Positions 1 through 5,518 of a DNA stretch of 5,518 bases are shown here, piece after piece. Both the position numbers and the translations under genes were made by a program. Under the pieces are notes generated by a model. That model was given only the letters and a program-made list of their open reading frames with translations, searched no databases and was not told where the DNA came from. This stretch comes from an uncultured Coriobacteriales bacterium (GTDB lineage Bacteria > Actinomycetota > Coriobacteriia > Coriobacteriales > UMGS124): contig CAKUKJ010000187.1 in the NCBI GenBank assembly GCA_934662525.1, forward strand, positions 1 through 5,518, in the 5' to 3' direction. The stretch's first letter is position 1, and each line of letters begins with the position of its first letter.

Positions 1-701
1 CCCTTGCCGGGCTCCTGGGTCGCCAGCAGCTCCATGACCTTGGTGGAGAGCAGGTAGCGGCCGAAGATGGCCAGGTTGGAGGGGGCGTCCTCGAGGGCGG
101 GCTTCTCCACCATCTGGTCGATCTTCCACACGGCCCCGGGCTCGTTGGCGCCAGCGCCGGCGCAACCCTCAAGCGTGCCCACAAACTGGCCGCCCACGAT
201 GCCGAATCGCGAGACCTCGGAGTCGGGCACGGCCACCACGGCGATGACGCTCGCGCCGTTGTGCGCGCGGCTCACCTCGGCCAGCTTGGGCAGAATGGTA
301 TGGTCGGGCACCACGACGTCGCCCAGCAGCACATAGAAGGGCTCAGTGCCCGTCTCAGGCGCGGCGCACAGCACCGCATGACCCAGGCCAAGCGGCTCTT
401 CCTGATAGACATAGGAGACGGGCAGCGAGCCGGCGTGGTCCACGGCGTCGGCGTACTTGTCCTTGCCGCGGGAGCGCAGCATCTCGGAGTATGCGGGGTC
501 GGGCGTGAAGTTGCCCTCGATGAGCGGCTTGGTGACGGACGTCACGATGACGCAGCCGTCGCACTCGGGGGCGTCGAGGGCCTCCTCGGCCACATGCTGG
601 ATGACGGGGCGGTCGAGGACCGGCAGCATCTCCTTGGGCACGAGGTGCGTCGCGGGAAGAAAGCGGGTACCCAGGCCCGCGGCGGGGATGATTGCTTTCA
701 T
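1..701 (-). CDS. galU: UTP-glucose-1-phosphate uridylyltransferase (GalU), C-terminus cut by window edge
   Basis: This cytoplasmic nucleotidyltransferase makes UDP-glucose from UTP and glucose-1-phosphate, feeding glycan, glycolipid and galactose metabolism. The frame is open from the ATG at 699-701 to the left edge (233 codons; the family is usually about 290, so some 55-60 residues are missing). The signature motifs occur in order: the nucleotide-binding loop GLGTRFLPAT at residues 9-18, PKEMLPVLDRP at 22-32 with the conserved lysine, QEEPLGLGHAV at 100-110, LLGD at 125-128 with the metal-binding aspartate, RFGIV at 165-169, VEKP at 198-201 and GRYLL at 214-218. The sequence stops just before the expected GEIQLTDA-type motif. 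The start is fixed by GGAGGA (710-715 on the plus strand reads tcctcc) 8 bases upstream. Some normally invariant positions differ: His19 where ATK is usual, TSVTK at 54-58 in place of TGRGK, and GDV in place of GDD. The call is firm; the variant residues suggest a divergent GalU lineage. Confidence 0.93.
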   Translation of the reverse strand, partial: MKAIIPAAGLGTRFLPATHLVPKEMLPVLDRPVIQHVAEEALDAPECDGCVIVTSVTKPLIEGNFTPDPAYSEMLRSRGKDKYADAVDHAGSLPVSYVYQEEPLGLGHAVLCAAPETGTEPFYVLLGDVVVPDHTILPKLAEVSRAHNGASVIAVVAVPDSEVSRFGIVGGQFVGTLEGCAGAGANEPGAVWKIDQMVEKPALEDAPSNLAIFGRYLLSTKVMELLATQEPGK

Positions 702-943
702 GAGAGATGTCCTCCATAGACGGCGGTTTGGTTGCAGTTAAAGAAGACGCAGGGCAAGACTCTACCACGCACAAACAACGGCCCCGCCCGTCATGCCCGC
801 ATTCCAGCCATAACGCACGGGGTGGTTGACAAAACCAGCAAAGCCCTCCATTAAAACCGGAGGTCACCGGGAAGAGGCGCGGGGGCAAGGCGCGTGGCAA
901 CGCGCGGGCCTCAACGAGGTGAGGCGCCGGGGGCATCGCGCCG
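702..943. other. Intergenic region between the MATE/small-protein unit and galU
   Basis: No credible gene lies in these 242 bases. The half nearest the small protein (about 860-943) is very GC-rich and holds two perfect 6-bp-stem hairpins (908-925 and 890-905) and an imperfect 15-base direct repeat (874-887 and 921-935, reading gaggcgc(c)gggggca). The half nearest galU is less GC-rich and should carry the galU promoter. The only -10-like hexamer I can point to is TAGAGT on the minus strand (actcta at 759-764), which has no good -35 at 16-18 bases, so no promoter is claimed. The strong Shine-Dalgarno at 710-715 belongs to galU. Confidence 0.6.
845..863 (-). terminator. Possible weak intrinsic terminator after the small protein gene
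   Basis: On the minus strand CCTCC and GGAGG form a 5-bp stem around a 9-base loop, followed by GCTTTGCTGGTTTT, which is T-enriched but not a clean U-tract. It lies about 80 bases past the stop of the small gene and upstream of galU, where a terminator is expected. The two stronger GC hairpins just before it (908-925, 890-905) lack any T-run. It could equally be chance pairing; termination here may be Rho-dependent. Confidence 0.25.
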
Positions 944-1147
944 CTACGCCCAAGGGTCGCGCTCGAAAAGGGGCTCCGTGCGTGCTGGCCGGTCCGAGTA
1001 GGGGTCGTAGCCGTCGTCGTCCTCGTTCTCGCTTCGGACGAAGGGGGACGCGGGCTTTTGCGCGGGCTTGCCGGCATCGCGGCGGGGACGCCCCTCCGCC
1101 TTGCGGGCTGCCTGGTCGACCATCTTGTCGCCCGTCTTCGCTTCCAT
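944..1147 (-). CDS. Small charged hypothetical protein (67 aa), coupled to the MATE gene
   Basis: I do not recognise a family. The 67-residue product has a basic, Ala/Lys/Arg-rich first half (residues 1-32), then an acidic tyrosine-containing stretch, ENEDDDGYDPYSD at 40-52, and ends FERDPWA. It has no membrane segment, signal peptide or cysteine and looks mostly disordered. Three things support it as a gene. A full AAGGAGG lies 9 bases before the ATG at 1145-1147. The start follows the MATE stop codon by only 4 bases, so translation is probably coupled. Its codons also have the G/C-rich third positions of the neighbouring genes. A longer same-frame reading up to 1279 exists but overlaps the MATE gene and has no reason to be used. 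It may be an accessory to the transporter or simply co-transcribed; function unknown. Confidence 0.65.
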   Translation of the reverse strand: MEAKTGDKMVDQAARKAEGRPRRDAGKPAQKPASPFVRSENEDDDGYDPYSDRPARTEPLFERDPWA

Positions 1148-1151
1148 GGGC

Positions 1152-2714
1152 CTAGGCCTCCTTGCGCTGGTCGGCCGCTGCGGCGGCCACGTGCTCGCCC
1201 ACCTGCGCCCACGACTGCTCGTGGGCGACCAGGCGCTCGTCATGGGCAGACTGAAGGCGCGTGAGGCGGCCCATCTCACGCACGATGAAGACGCCCGTCA
1301 CGATGATGGCGAGCGCGTCGGCGAAGGCCGGGGCCAGGGGAAGCGCCGCAAGCGGCGTGAGACCGGTGATGGCGGGCAGCACGGCGGGCACGATGAAGAG
1401 CGCCGGCAGGTAGAAGATGAGCTGGCGCGTGAGCGTGAGGATCGTGGCCTTGAGCGGCTGGCCCGTGGCCTGGAAGTAGTTTGAGCACACGACCTGGAAA
1501 GGCACCACGGGGAACATGAGCGTCATGAAGAGCAGGCTCTGCGCGGCAAACTCGAGCAGGTGCGGGCCCACGTTGAAGAACAGCATGATCTGGTCGGACA
1601 GCGCCCGGCAGGCGATCCACAGGATGAGGTTCGTGACGATAGCCGCCCCCACCGTCCACCACAGGGTCTTGCGCACGCGGCGGTAGCTCTGGGCGCCGTA
1701 GTTGTACCCCAGGATGGGCTGCGCGGCGATGGAGAAGCCCAATACCACGAAGAACAGCAGCGAGATGACCTTGTTGACCGTGCCGATGGCCGTGAGGCCG
1801 CCGTCGGCGCCGATGGGGTCGGTGGCCCCGAGGTTGGTGATCTGCAGGTTGAGCATGGATGAGGTGAGCGCCGAGGCAACCTGCACGCAGAACGACGACA
1901 GGCCCACCGCCACGATGTTGCGAACCATGGGCATGTCGAAGCGGATGAACCTGCGACGGATGGAGAGCTTCGACTTGCCGCGCAGGAAATAGGCGAGCAC
2001 GAGCGCGGTGGTGACGGCCTGGCCGATGACCGTGGCGACGGCCGATCCCCTCATGCCGAGGCCGGCAACCATCACAAGCAAGTAGTTTGCGATGGCGGAG
2101 ACCACGGCGCCCGCAAACGTCACGGCAAGGGCGGTGTTGGGCGCGCCGTCGGTGCGGATGAAGTTGGACAGGCCCAGGCCGATGGCCTGGATGGTGAACC
2201 CGGCCAGGATGATGGAGCAGAACTGGTGGGAGTACTCGCGGTTGAGGTCGGTGGCGCCCAGGAAGTTGAGCGTGGGCGTGAGGAACACCTCGGCCACCAC
2301 GGTGAGCGCAAGCGGCACGACGATGAGCATGAGCAGGGTCACCGACATGGCGCGGTTGGCCTCCTCCACCTTGCGCTCGCCCAGGCGAAGCGCGGCGATG
2401 GCGTTGCCGCCCACGCCGAACCAGGCCGCGAAGGCGCCGGTGAGCATCATGAGCGGGAAGGCCACCGTGGTGGCGGCGATGCCGGCGTCGCCCACGCCGT
2501 GGCCCACGAAGAACGTGTCGATGAGGTTGTAGATGGCGCTCACCATCATGGAGAGGATGGCGGGCGGGGCGAACTTGAGCAGCAGGCGCGGGACGGGGGC
2601 CGACCCCAGGGGGTTGGGGTCGAGCTTGGTGCCTGCGACGTTGCGGGGCTGGGGGGCCTGGGCGCCGTCTTGGGCGGGCTCGACGGCCTGGGCCGGCTTG
2701 GTTGAATCAGTCAA
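1152..2714 (-). CDS. MATE-family multidrug/cation antiporter (MepA-like)
   Basis: This is a polytopic inner-membrane exporter that, as known for the MATE family, expels cationic drugs or metabolites in exchange for Na+ or H+. From the chosen start it has 520 residues, longer than the usual 440-460 because of a hydrophilic Pro/Ala/Gln-rich N-terminal tail (about 1-42) and a charged C-terminal tail (about 480-520). Between them are about 12 hydrophobic segments in two halves. Family marks include NLIDTFFVG at 63-71 in the first helices, the RTDGAPNTAL loop at 187-196, LGYNYGAQ at 335-342 (typical of MepA-like members) and YFQATGQPLKA at 413-423. A GTG at 2732 would give 526 residues but has no ribosome binding site. 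AAGGAG at 2723-2728 sits 8 bases before a TTG at 2712-2714, so TTG is the preferred start. The substrate cannot be told from sequence. The small gene at 944-1147 follows 4 bases after the stop, and the last codons (Lys-Glu-Ala-stop) contain that gene's ribosome binding site. Confidence 0.92.
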   Translation of the reverse strand: MTDSTKPAQAVEPAQDGAQAPQPRNVAGTKLDPNPLGSAPVPRLLLKFAPPAILSMMVSAIYNLIDTFFVGHGVGDAGIAATTVAFPLMMLTGAFAAWFGVGGNAIAALRLGERKVEEANRAMSVTLLMLIVVPLALTVVAEVFLTPTLNFLGATDLNREYSHQFCSIILAGFTIQAIGLGLSNFIRTDGAPNTALAVTFAGAVVSAIANYLLVMVAGLGMRGSAVATVIGQAVTTALVLAYFLRGKSKLSIRRRFIRFDMPMVRNIVAVGLSSFCVQVASALTSSMLNLQITNLGATDPIGADGGLTAIGTVNKVISLLFFVVLGFSIAAQPILGYNYGAQSYRRVRKTLWWTVGAAIVTNLILWIACRALSDQIMLFFNVGPHLLEFAAQSLLFMTLMFPVVPFQVVCSNYFQATGQPLKATILTLTRQLIFYLPALFIVPAVLPAITGLTPLAALPLAPAFADALAIIVTGVFIVREMGRLTRLQSAHDERLVAHEQSWAQVGEHVAAAAADQRKEA

Positions 2715-2798
2715 ATCAAACACTCCTTGCACAAACAGACTTGCTGGTAAAACTAGGTATATCTAGACAGGGCAGAAGGGGCGGCATGCGTTGGGATG
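2715..2798 (-). promoter_or_regulatory. Intergenic region with AT-rich near-palindrome, probable MATE promoter/operator
   Basis: This 84-base gap is far richer in A+T than its surroundings near 2733-2766. It contains ctaggtatatctag (2753-2766), a 14-base palindrome with a single mismatched pair, about 40 bases before the proposed TTG start of the MATE gene. On the minus strand the TATACC and TAGTTT hexamers inside or beside it resemble -10 elements, but neither has a convincing -35. A symmetrical site here could bind a dimeric repressor, a common way to control efflux genes; no such regulator gene is in view apart from the TrpR-like one upstream. I see no clear terminator for the preceding methyltransferase gene. 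Confidence 0.4.
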
Positions 2799-3773
2799 TT
2801 AGCCCTCGGCACTCGGCACGGGGCAGCCGCCCACGGCCGCATAGATGGCGCCGGTGCAGGCCGGCGTCGAGCCGCAGCACGAGCCGACGAGGCCGGCGCC
2901 CGCCGCCACAAGCCGCACGGCGGCGTCGGCGAAGTCGTCGGGGCCCTGCGGCCACACGAGGCCGCGGCGGGGCAAATCGCGCGGGATGCCCGCGGAGGGC
3001 AGCGCGATGAGGGGCAGGCCGCAGGCCGCGCGCATCTCTGCGATGGCCGCAAGCGTCTCGGCGGGCGGCATGCAGTTGCAGCCCACGGCTGCGGCGCCTG
3101 CGCGCTCAAGCGTGTGCGCACAGTCGGCGGGGCCGGGCGCGGCAGGCGCGGCGTCGCGAGCCCCCACGTCACAGGCCCCCGCGCCGCCCCCAAACGTCAT
3201 GCACACGAACACCGGCAGGTCGCAGGCCTGCCGCGCCGCGTCGAGCGCCGCAAGCGCGTCATCAAGCGAGGTGAACGTCTGCAGGAGGATCGCGTCGGGC
3301 GCGGCGGCGGCCAGCGCGCCCGTCTGCTCGAGGTACTGCTCGCGGGCGGTCGCATACCCCACGGCGGGGCTCTGGGCGGCGGCCGCGTCGGCCGCCTCGC
3401 CGGCGCTCAGGCGGCCTTCCAGCGCCGCCGTGCCGCTGCCAGGCTCCACCGCCACGCCGCAGGGCCCCATGGCCGCAAGCACATGCGGGAAGCCCGCCTG
3501 CCTTGCCAGGCGCACGCCCTCCATGTTGATGGCCGCCGCCTGCCCGGCAAGCCCCTCACGCGCAAGCCGGGCGCTCGTCGCCAAAAACGTGTTCGTCACG
3601 GCGCAGTCGGCCCCGGCCAGGCGGTAGAGCCCATGCATCTGCTCGATGGCGTCGGGCTCCTCGAGGTTGAGGCTGCACGTGTTGCCCTCGAAGCCCTTTT
3701 GGTGCAGGTAGGTGCCCACGGCGCCCTGCACCACCAGCACGTCCGACCCTGCACGCTCCATAATTCCCGGCAT
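2799..3773 (-). CDS. Homocysteine S-methyltransferase-family protein with altered acceptor pocket
   Basis: A cytoplasmic zinc-dependent methyltransferase of the BHMT/MmuM/MetH N-terminal domain family, which moves a methyl group to a thiol, classically homocysteine to give methionine. It is 324 residues, a single-domain length. Family features: VVQGAVGTYL at 14-23 (the usual DGAMGT strand), the AGAD...TNTF segment near 45-55, MGPCG near 96-100, ILLQTFTSLDDALAAL from about 162 (usual ETxxDLxEA), and the zinc ligands Cys234 (CNC) and Cys299-Cys300 (GSCCGS, usual GGCCG). Oddly, the conserved Asp before GAxGT is Gln16 and the conserved Glu before Thr is Gln165; both codons read CAG. The ATG at 3771-3773 has AAGGAGG 9 bases upstream, placed across the end of the regulator gene, whose stop is only 4 bases away; an upstream reading to 3863 would overlap that gene and is not used. 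The family is clear, but methionine synthesis as the actual role is uncertain. Confidence 0.87.
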   Translation of the reverse strand: MPGIMERAGSDVLVVQGAVGTYLHQKGFEGNTCSLNLEEPDAIEQMHGLYRLAGADCAVTNTFLATSARLAREGLAGQAAAINMEGVRLARQAGFPHVLAAMGPCGVAVEPGSGTAALEGRLSAGEAADAAAAQSPAVGYATAREQYLEQTGALAAAAPDAILLQTFTSLDDALAALDAARQACDLPVFVCMTFGGGAGACDVGARDAAPAAPGPADCAHTLERAGAAAVGCNCMPPAETLAAIAEMRAACGLPLIALPSAGIPRDLPRRGLVWPQGPDDFADAAVRLVAAGAGLVGSCCGSTPACTGAIYAAVGGCPVPSAEG

Positions 3774-3777
3774 AGCC

Positions 3778-4170
3778 TCACGCCTCCTTGTCTGTCGGTC
3801 GAGCGGCCGCCCCGGTTGCCCCGGCGCGGCCCTCCTCGCCTTGCTCGCATGCCTCGTCCACATAGGCAGGCAGTTTGTCGAGCGTGCGGCGGTAGCCGCC
3901 CGGCCCGTAGGTCAGGCACTTCGCCACGCGCGCCACCGTTGTGGACGACACGCCCGTCTTGGCCTGGATGCGCTCATAGCTCGCCCCCGCGTCGAGCATG
4001 CGCGCCACCTGGAGCCTGCGCGAGAAGTCCTCTATCTCGCGCGGCGTGCACAGGTCCTGCAAAAGGGCATAGGCGCTCGCTGCGTCGTCGAGCAGCACGA
4101 ACGCGTCGAGCAGGGCCCGCTGCTCGCCGGGCAGCTGCGCCACTTGGTCATCAACATGTTGCGACGGCAT
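3778..4170 (-). CDS. YerC/YecD-type TrpR-like DNA-binding protein
   Basis: A small helix-turn-helix protein of the YerC/YecD branch of the TrpR superfamily, presumed transcription regulators of poorly known target. It has 130 residues against roughly 100 for the Bacillus protein. The family core runs from TPREIEDFSRRLQVARML at 42-59 through the helix-turn-helix ASYERIQAKTGVSSTTVARV at 63-82 and on to CLTYGPGGY at 85-93. The extra length is a polar, Gly/Ala/Glu-rich C-terminal tail of about 25 residues, probably flexible. The ATG at 4168-4170 has AAAGG at 8 bases. It starts 34 bases after the radical SAM gene and ends 4 bases before the methyltransferase start. Its last codons, Lys-Glu-Ala-stop, carry that gene's AAGGAGG, implying translational coupling. 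It may regulate its own operon; unlike TrpR, no tryptophan-type co-repressor can be assumed. Confidence 0.88.
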   Translation of the reverse strand: MPSQHVDDQVAQLPGEQRALLDAFVLLDDAASAYALLQDLCTPREIEDFSRRLQVARMLDAGASYERIQAKTGVSSTTVARVAKCLTYGPGGYRRTLDKLPAYVDEACEQGEEGRAGATGAAARPTDKEA

Positions 4171-4204
4171 TCTCCCCGCCTTTCAACCTCTCGGCAAGCC
4201 GCCC

Positions 4205-5491
4205 CTACAGGGCGTACTCGCTGTCCTCGAACAGAATCTCGCGCTCGGCGCCCTTGAGGCACGCCCGCGCCTGCTCGCGCAGGTTGTTCATGCCCGAGAG
4301 GAACTTGCGGTACATGACGACCACCAGGTAGCGGCCGCGCGGCGTAAGCGTGAGCTCGTCGGCGTCGTTGGTGGCGAAGGCACCGTTCAACGCCATGAAC
4401 GCCATCTCCATGGGCAGGCCCGCCTCCACCGAGCAGCCGAACTCGCGCTTGAACGCGCGCTTATCGAGGCGCAGCTTGTACAGGTTCACCAGGAAGCTGT
4501 AGCGCATGAGGCTACGGCGGGACATGGGCGCCTTGCCCATGATGGACATCTTGCCCGATTCGATGGCCGCGTTGTAGTCGGCGATGCTGAAGTGGTTGAC
4601 GTAGAGCGCGCCGCCCAGGTGCGTGATGGAGCCCGAGCCGATCGCGGGGTAGTCGTCGTAGTTGGTCTGGTACTCCTCGATCTGCGGGGCGGAGGCGTCG
4701 GTGTTGGCGTCCTTGCGCGTGAACGTCCACAGGGTCGAGCGATGAAAGTCCGGGTTCGCCCCGCCGGCCAGCGTCTCGTCGATGATCTTGTAGAACTCGT
4801 ACTCGCGCGGGTAGTCGAGCTTGCCCAGGGCCTCGGCCATCTTCTTCTGCGTGCCGTGCGACACATAGAGCGGCGAGAACGTGGTCTGCTGCGCGCCGCA
4901 CGCGCGGATCTTCTCCAGGTCGCTTCGCAGAATCTCCTCGGTCTGCGAGGGGAAGTTGAAGATCATGTCGACGTTGATGAGGTCGAAGTGGCTCTTCGCG
5001 GCCTGAATGCGCCCGAAGATCTCCTGCCCCGAGCCGTACTTCTTGTAGCGGTCCATCTGCTTGAGCAGGCCGTCGTCGAAGCTCTGCACACCCACCGAGA
5101 CGCGCTGCACGCGCCCCTCCATCTGCGAAAGCCACGGGTCCACGAGGTGGTTGGGGTTGGTCTCCACGGCCACTTCGGTGACGGAGAAGTTCTCGCGCGC
5201 CAGGTCGATGGTGTCGCACAGCTCGTCGAGCAGGATGGTGGGGGTGCCCCCGCCGAAGTAGAGGCTCTCGAAGTCGTAGCCCAGGCGTTTAAGCATCATC
5301 ATCTCTTTGCGCATGTTGGCAAAGTAGGGCCTGGCCACGTCCTCGCGGAAGTGGTAGCGGTTGAAGCTGCAGTACGGGCACAGCACCTGGCAAAACGGAA
5401 CGTGCAGGTACAGCATGTATTTGCGGCCCGGCTCAGGTGCGGGCAGGTGCGTCTCGGAGGTAGGCTTGAGCACAAGCTGAGACTTGGCCAT
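4205..5491 (-). CDS. HemN/HemW-like radical SAM protein (coproporphyrinogen III oxidase family), N-terminus uncertain
   Basis: A radical S-adenosylmethionine enzyme of the HemN/HemW family. Read from the ATG at 5489-5491 it is 428 residues. The [4Fe-4S] site is HVPFCQVLCPYCSF with cysteines at 34, 38 and 41. Next come the SAM-binding GGGTP at 80-84, VETNPNHL at 109-116, RVSVGVQSFDD at 130-140 and the NVDMIFNFPSQT strand at 173-184. The C-terminal half has YPAIGSGSITHLGG at about 281-294 and LTPRGRYL at 382-389, as in HemN/HemW C-terminal domains. True HemN has a further cysteine (CxC) just after the cluster; here it is Ser-Phe-Asn, so oxygen-independent coproporphyrinogen oxidase activity is doubtful. 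A HemW-like haem chaperone or a haem-degrading ChuW/HutW-like role are alternatives. Neither the ATG nor a GTG at 5498-5500 has a good ribosome binding site, and the frame stays open to the right edge, so the real start may lie beyond the window. Confidence 0.85.
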   Translation of the reverse strand: MAKSQLVLKPTSETHLPAPEPGRKYMLYLHVPFCQVLCPYCSFNRYHFREDVARPYFANMRKEMMMLKRLGYDFESLYFGGGTPTILLDELCDTIDLARENFSVTEVAVETNPNHLVDPWLSQMEGRVQRVSVGVQSFDDGLLKQMDRYKKYGSGQEIFGRIQAAKSHFDLINVDMIFNFPSQTEEILRSDLEKIRACGAQQTTFSPLYVSHGTQKKMAEALGKLDYPREYEFYKIIDETLAGGANPDFHRSTLWTFTRKDANTDASAPQIEEYQTNYDDYPAIGSGSITHLGGALYVNHFSIADYNAAIESGKMSIMGKAPMSRRSLMRYSFLVNLYKLRLDKRAFKREFGCSVEAGLPMEMAFMALNGAFATNDADELTLTPRGRYLVVVMYRKFLSGMNNLREQARACLKGAEREILFEDSEYAL

Positions 5492-5518
5492 CGAGCCCAC
5501 GACGGTTGAGAGGAAACG

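Noticed and set aside
261..719. A 152-codon plus-strand frame opposite galU
   Set aside because: It lies antisense to the GalU signature motifs and has no supporting ribosome binding site or known domain.
759..764. TAGAGT as a galU promoter -10 element on the minus strand
   Set aside because: There is no acceptable -35 hexamer at 16-18 bases (the sequence there is GCGGGG-like), so it is noted only as a weak possibility.
355..1212. A 285-codon minus-strand frame overlapping galU and the small gene
   Set aside because: It is out of frame with both, Arg/Pro-rich, and crosses the galU ribosome binding site and intergenic hairpins; it is a shadow frame.
3774..3863. An N-terminal extension of the methyltransferase gene starting near 3863
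   Set aside because: It would read out of frame through the regulator gene, is Arg-rich, and the ATG at 3771-3773 has an ideal ribosome binding site.
2796..4331. A 511-codon open frame on the plus strand across the methyltransferase and regulator genes
   Set aside because: It is antisense to two well-supported genes, its product is Arg/Gly/Ala/His-rich with no recognisable motif, and long shadow frames are expected in GC-rich DNA.
4592..5509. A 305-codon plus-strand open frame rich in Val/Leu/His opposite the radical SAM gene
   Set aside because: It is the antisense shadow of clear radical SAM motifs; composition is unlike a real protein and it has no family resemblance.

Overview
This is a GC-rich stretch (about two thirds G+C by eye) in which every gene I can support lies on the minus strand, so transcription runs from high to low coordinates. 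The gene content is bacterial chromosomal housekeeping/accessory DNA. The high G+C, the strong AAGGAGG-type ribosome binding sites, and a YerC-type TrpR-like regulator beside a HemN/HemW-like radical SAM protein would suit a high-GC anaerobic actinobacterium such as a Coriobacteriia member (Collinsella/Olsenella-like). That placement is an inference from style, not from a marker gene.

Layout in transcription order: (1) 5491-4205, a HemN/HemW-like radical SAM protein whose frame is open to the right edge, so its true N-terminus may lie outside the window; (2) 4170-3778, a YerC/YecD-type TrpR-like DNA-binding protein; (3) 3773-2799, a homocysteine S-methyltransferase-family protein whose start overlaps the end of the regulator's expression signals. 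These three genes have gaps of 34 and 4 bases and look like one operon. An 84-base gap at 2715-2798 holds an AT-rich near-palindrome and probably the promoter of the next unit. (4) 2714-1152, a MATE-family multidrug/cation antiporter, probably starting at a TTG codon; (5) 1147-944, a 67-residue charged hypothetical protein tightly coupled to the MATE gene. A 242-base gap (702-943) with several small hairpins separates this from (6) galU (701 to the left edge), UTP-glucose-1-phosphate uridylyltransferase, cut off by the window start after 233 codons.

Functionally, GalU supplies UDP-glucose for cell-surface glycans. The MATE protein exports cationic compounds, and its small partner is of unknown role. 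The radical SAM / TrpR-like / methyltransferase trio may be a small regulated pathway. The most interesting point is that the methyltransferase keeps its three zinc-binding cysteines but has glutamine in place of two acidic residues normally conserved in the thiol-acceptor pocket, which hints at an altered acceptor. I see no mobile element, CRISPR array, tRNA or rRNA.
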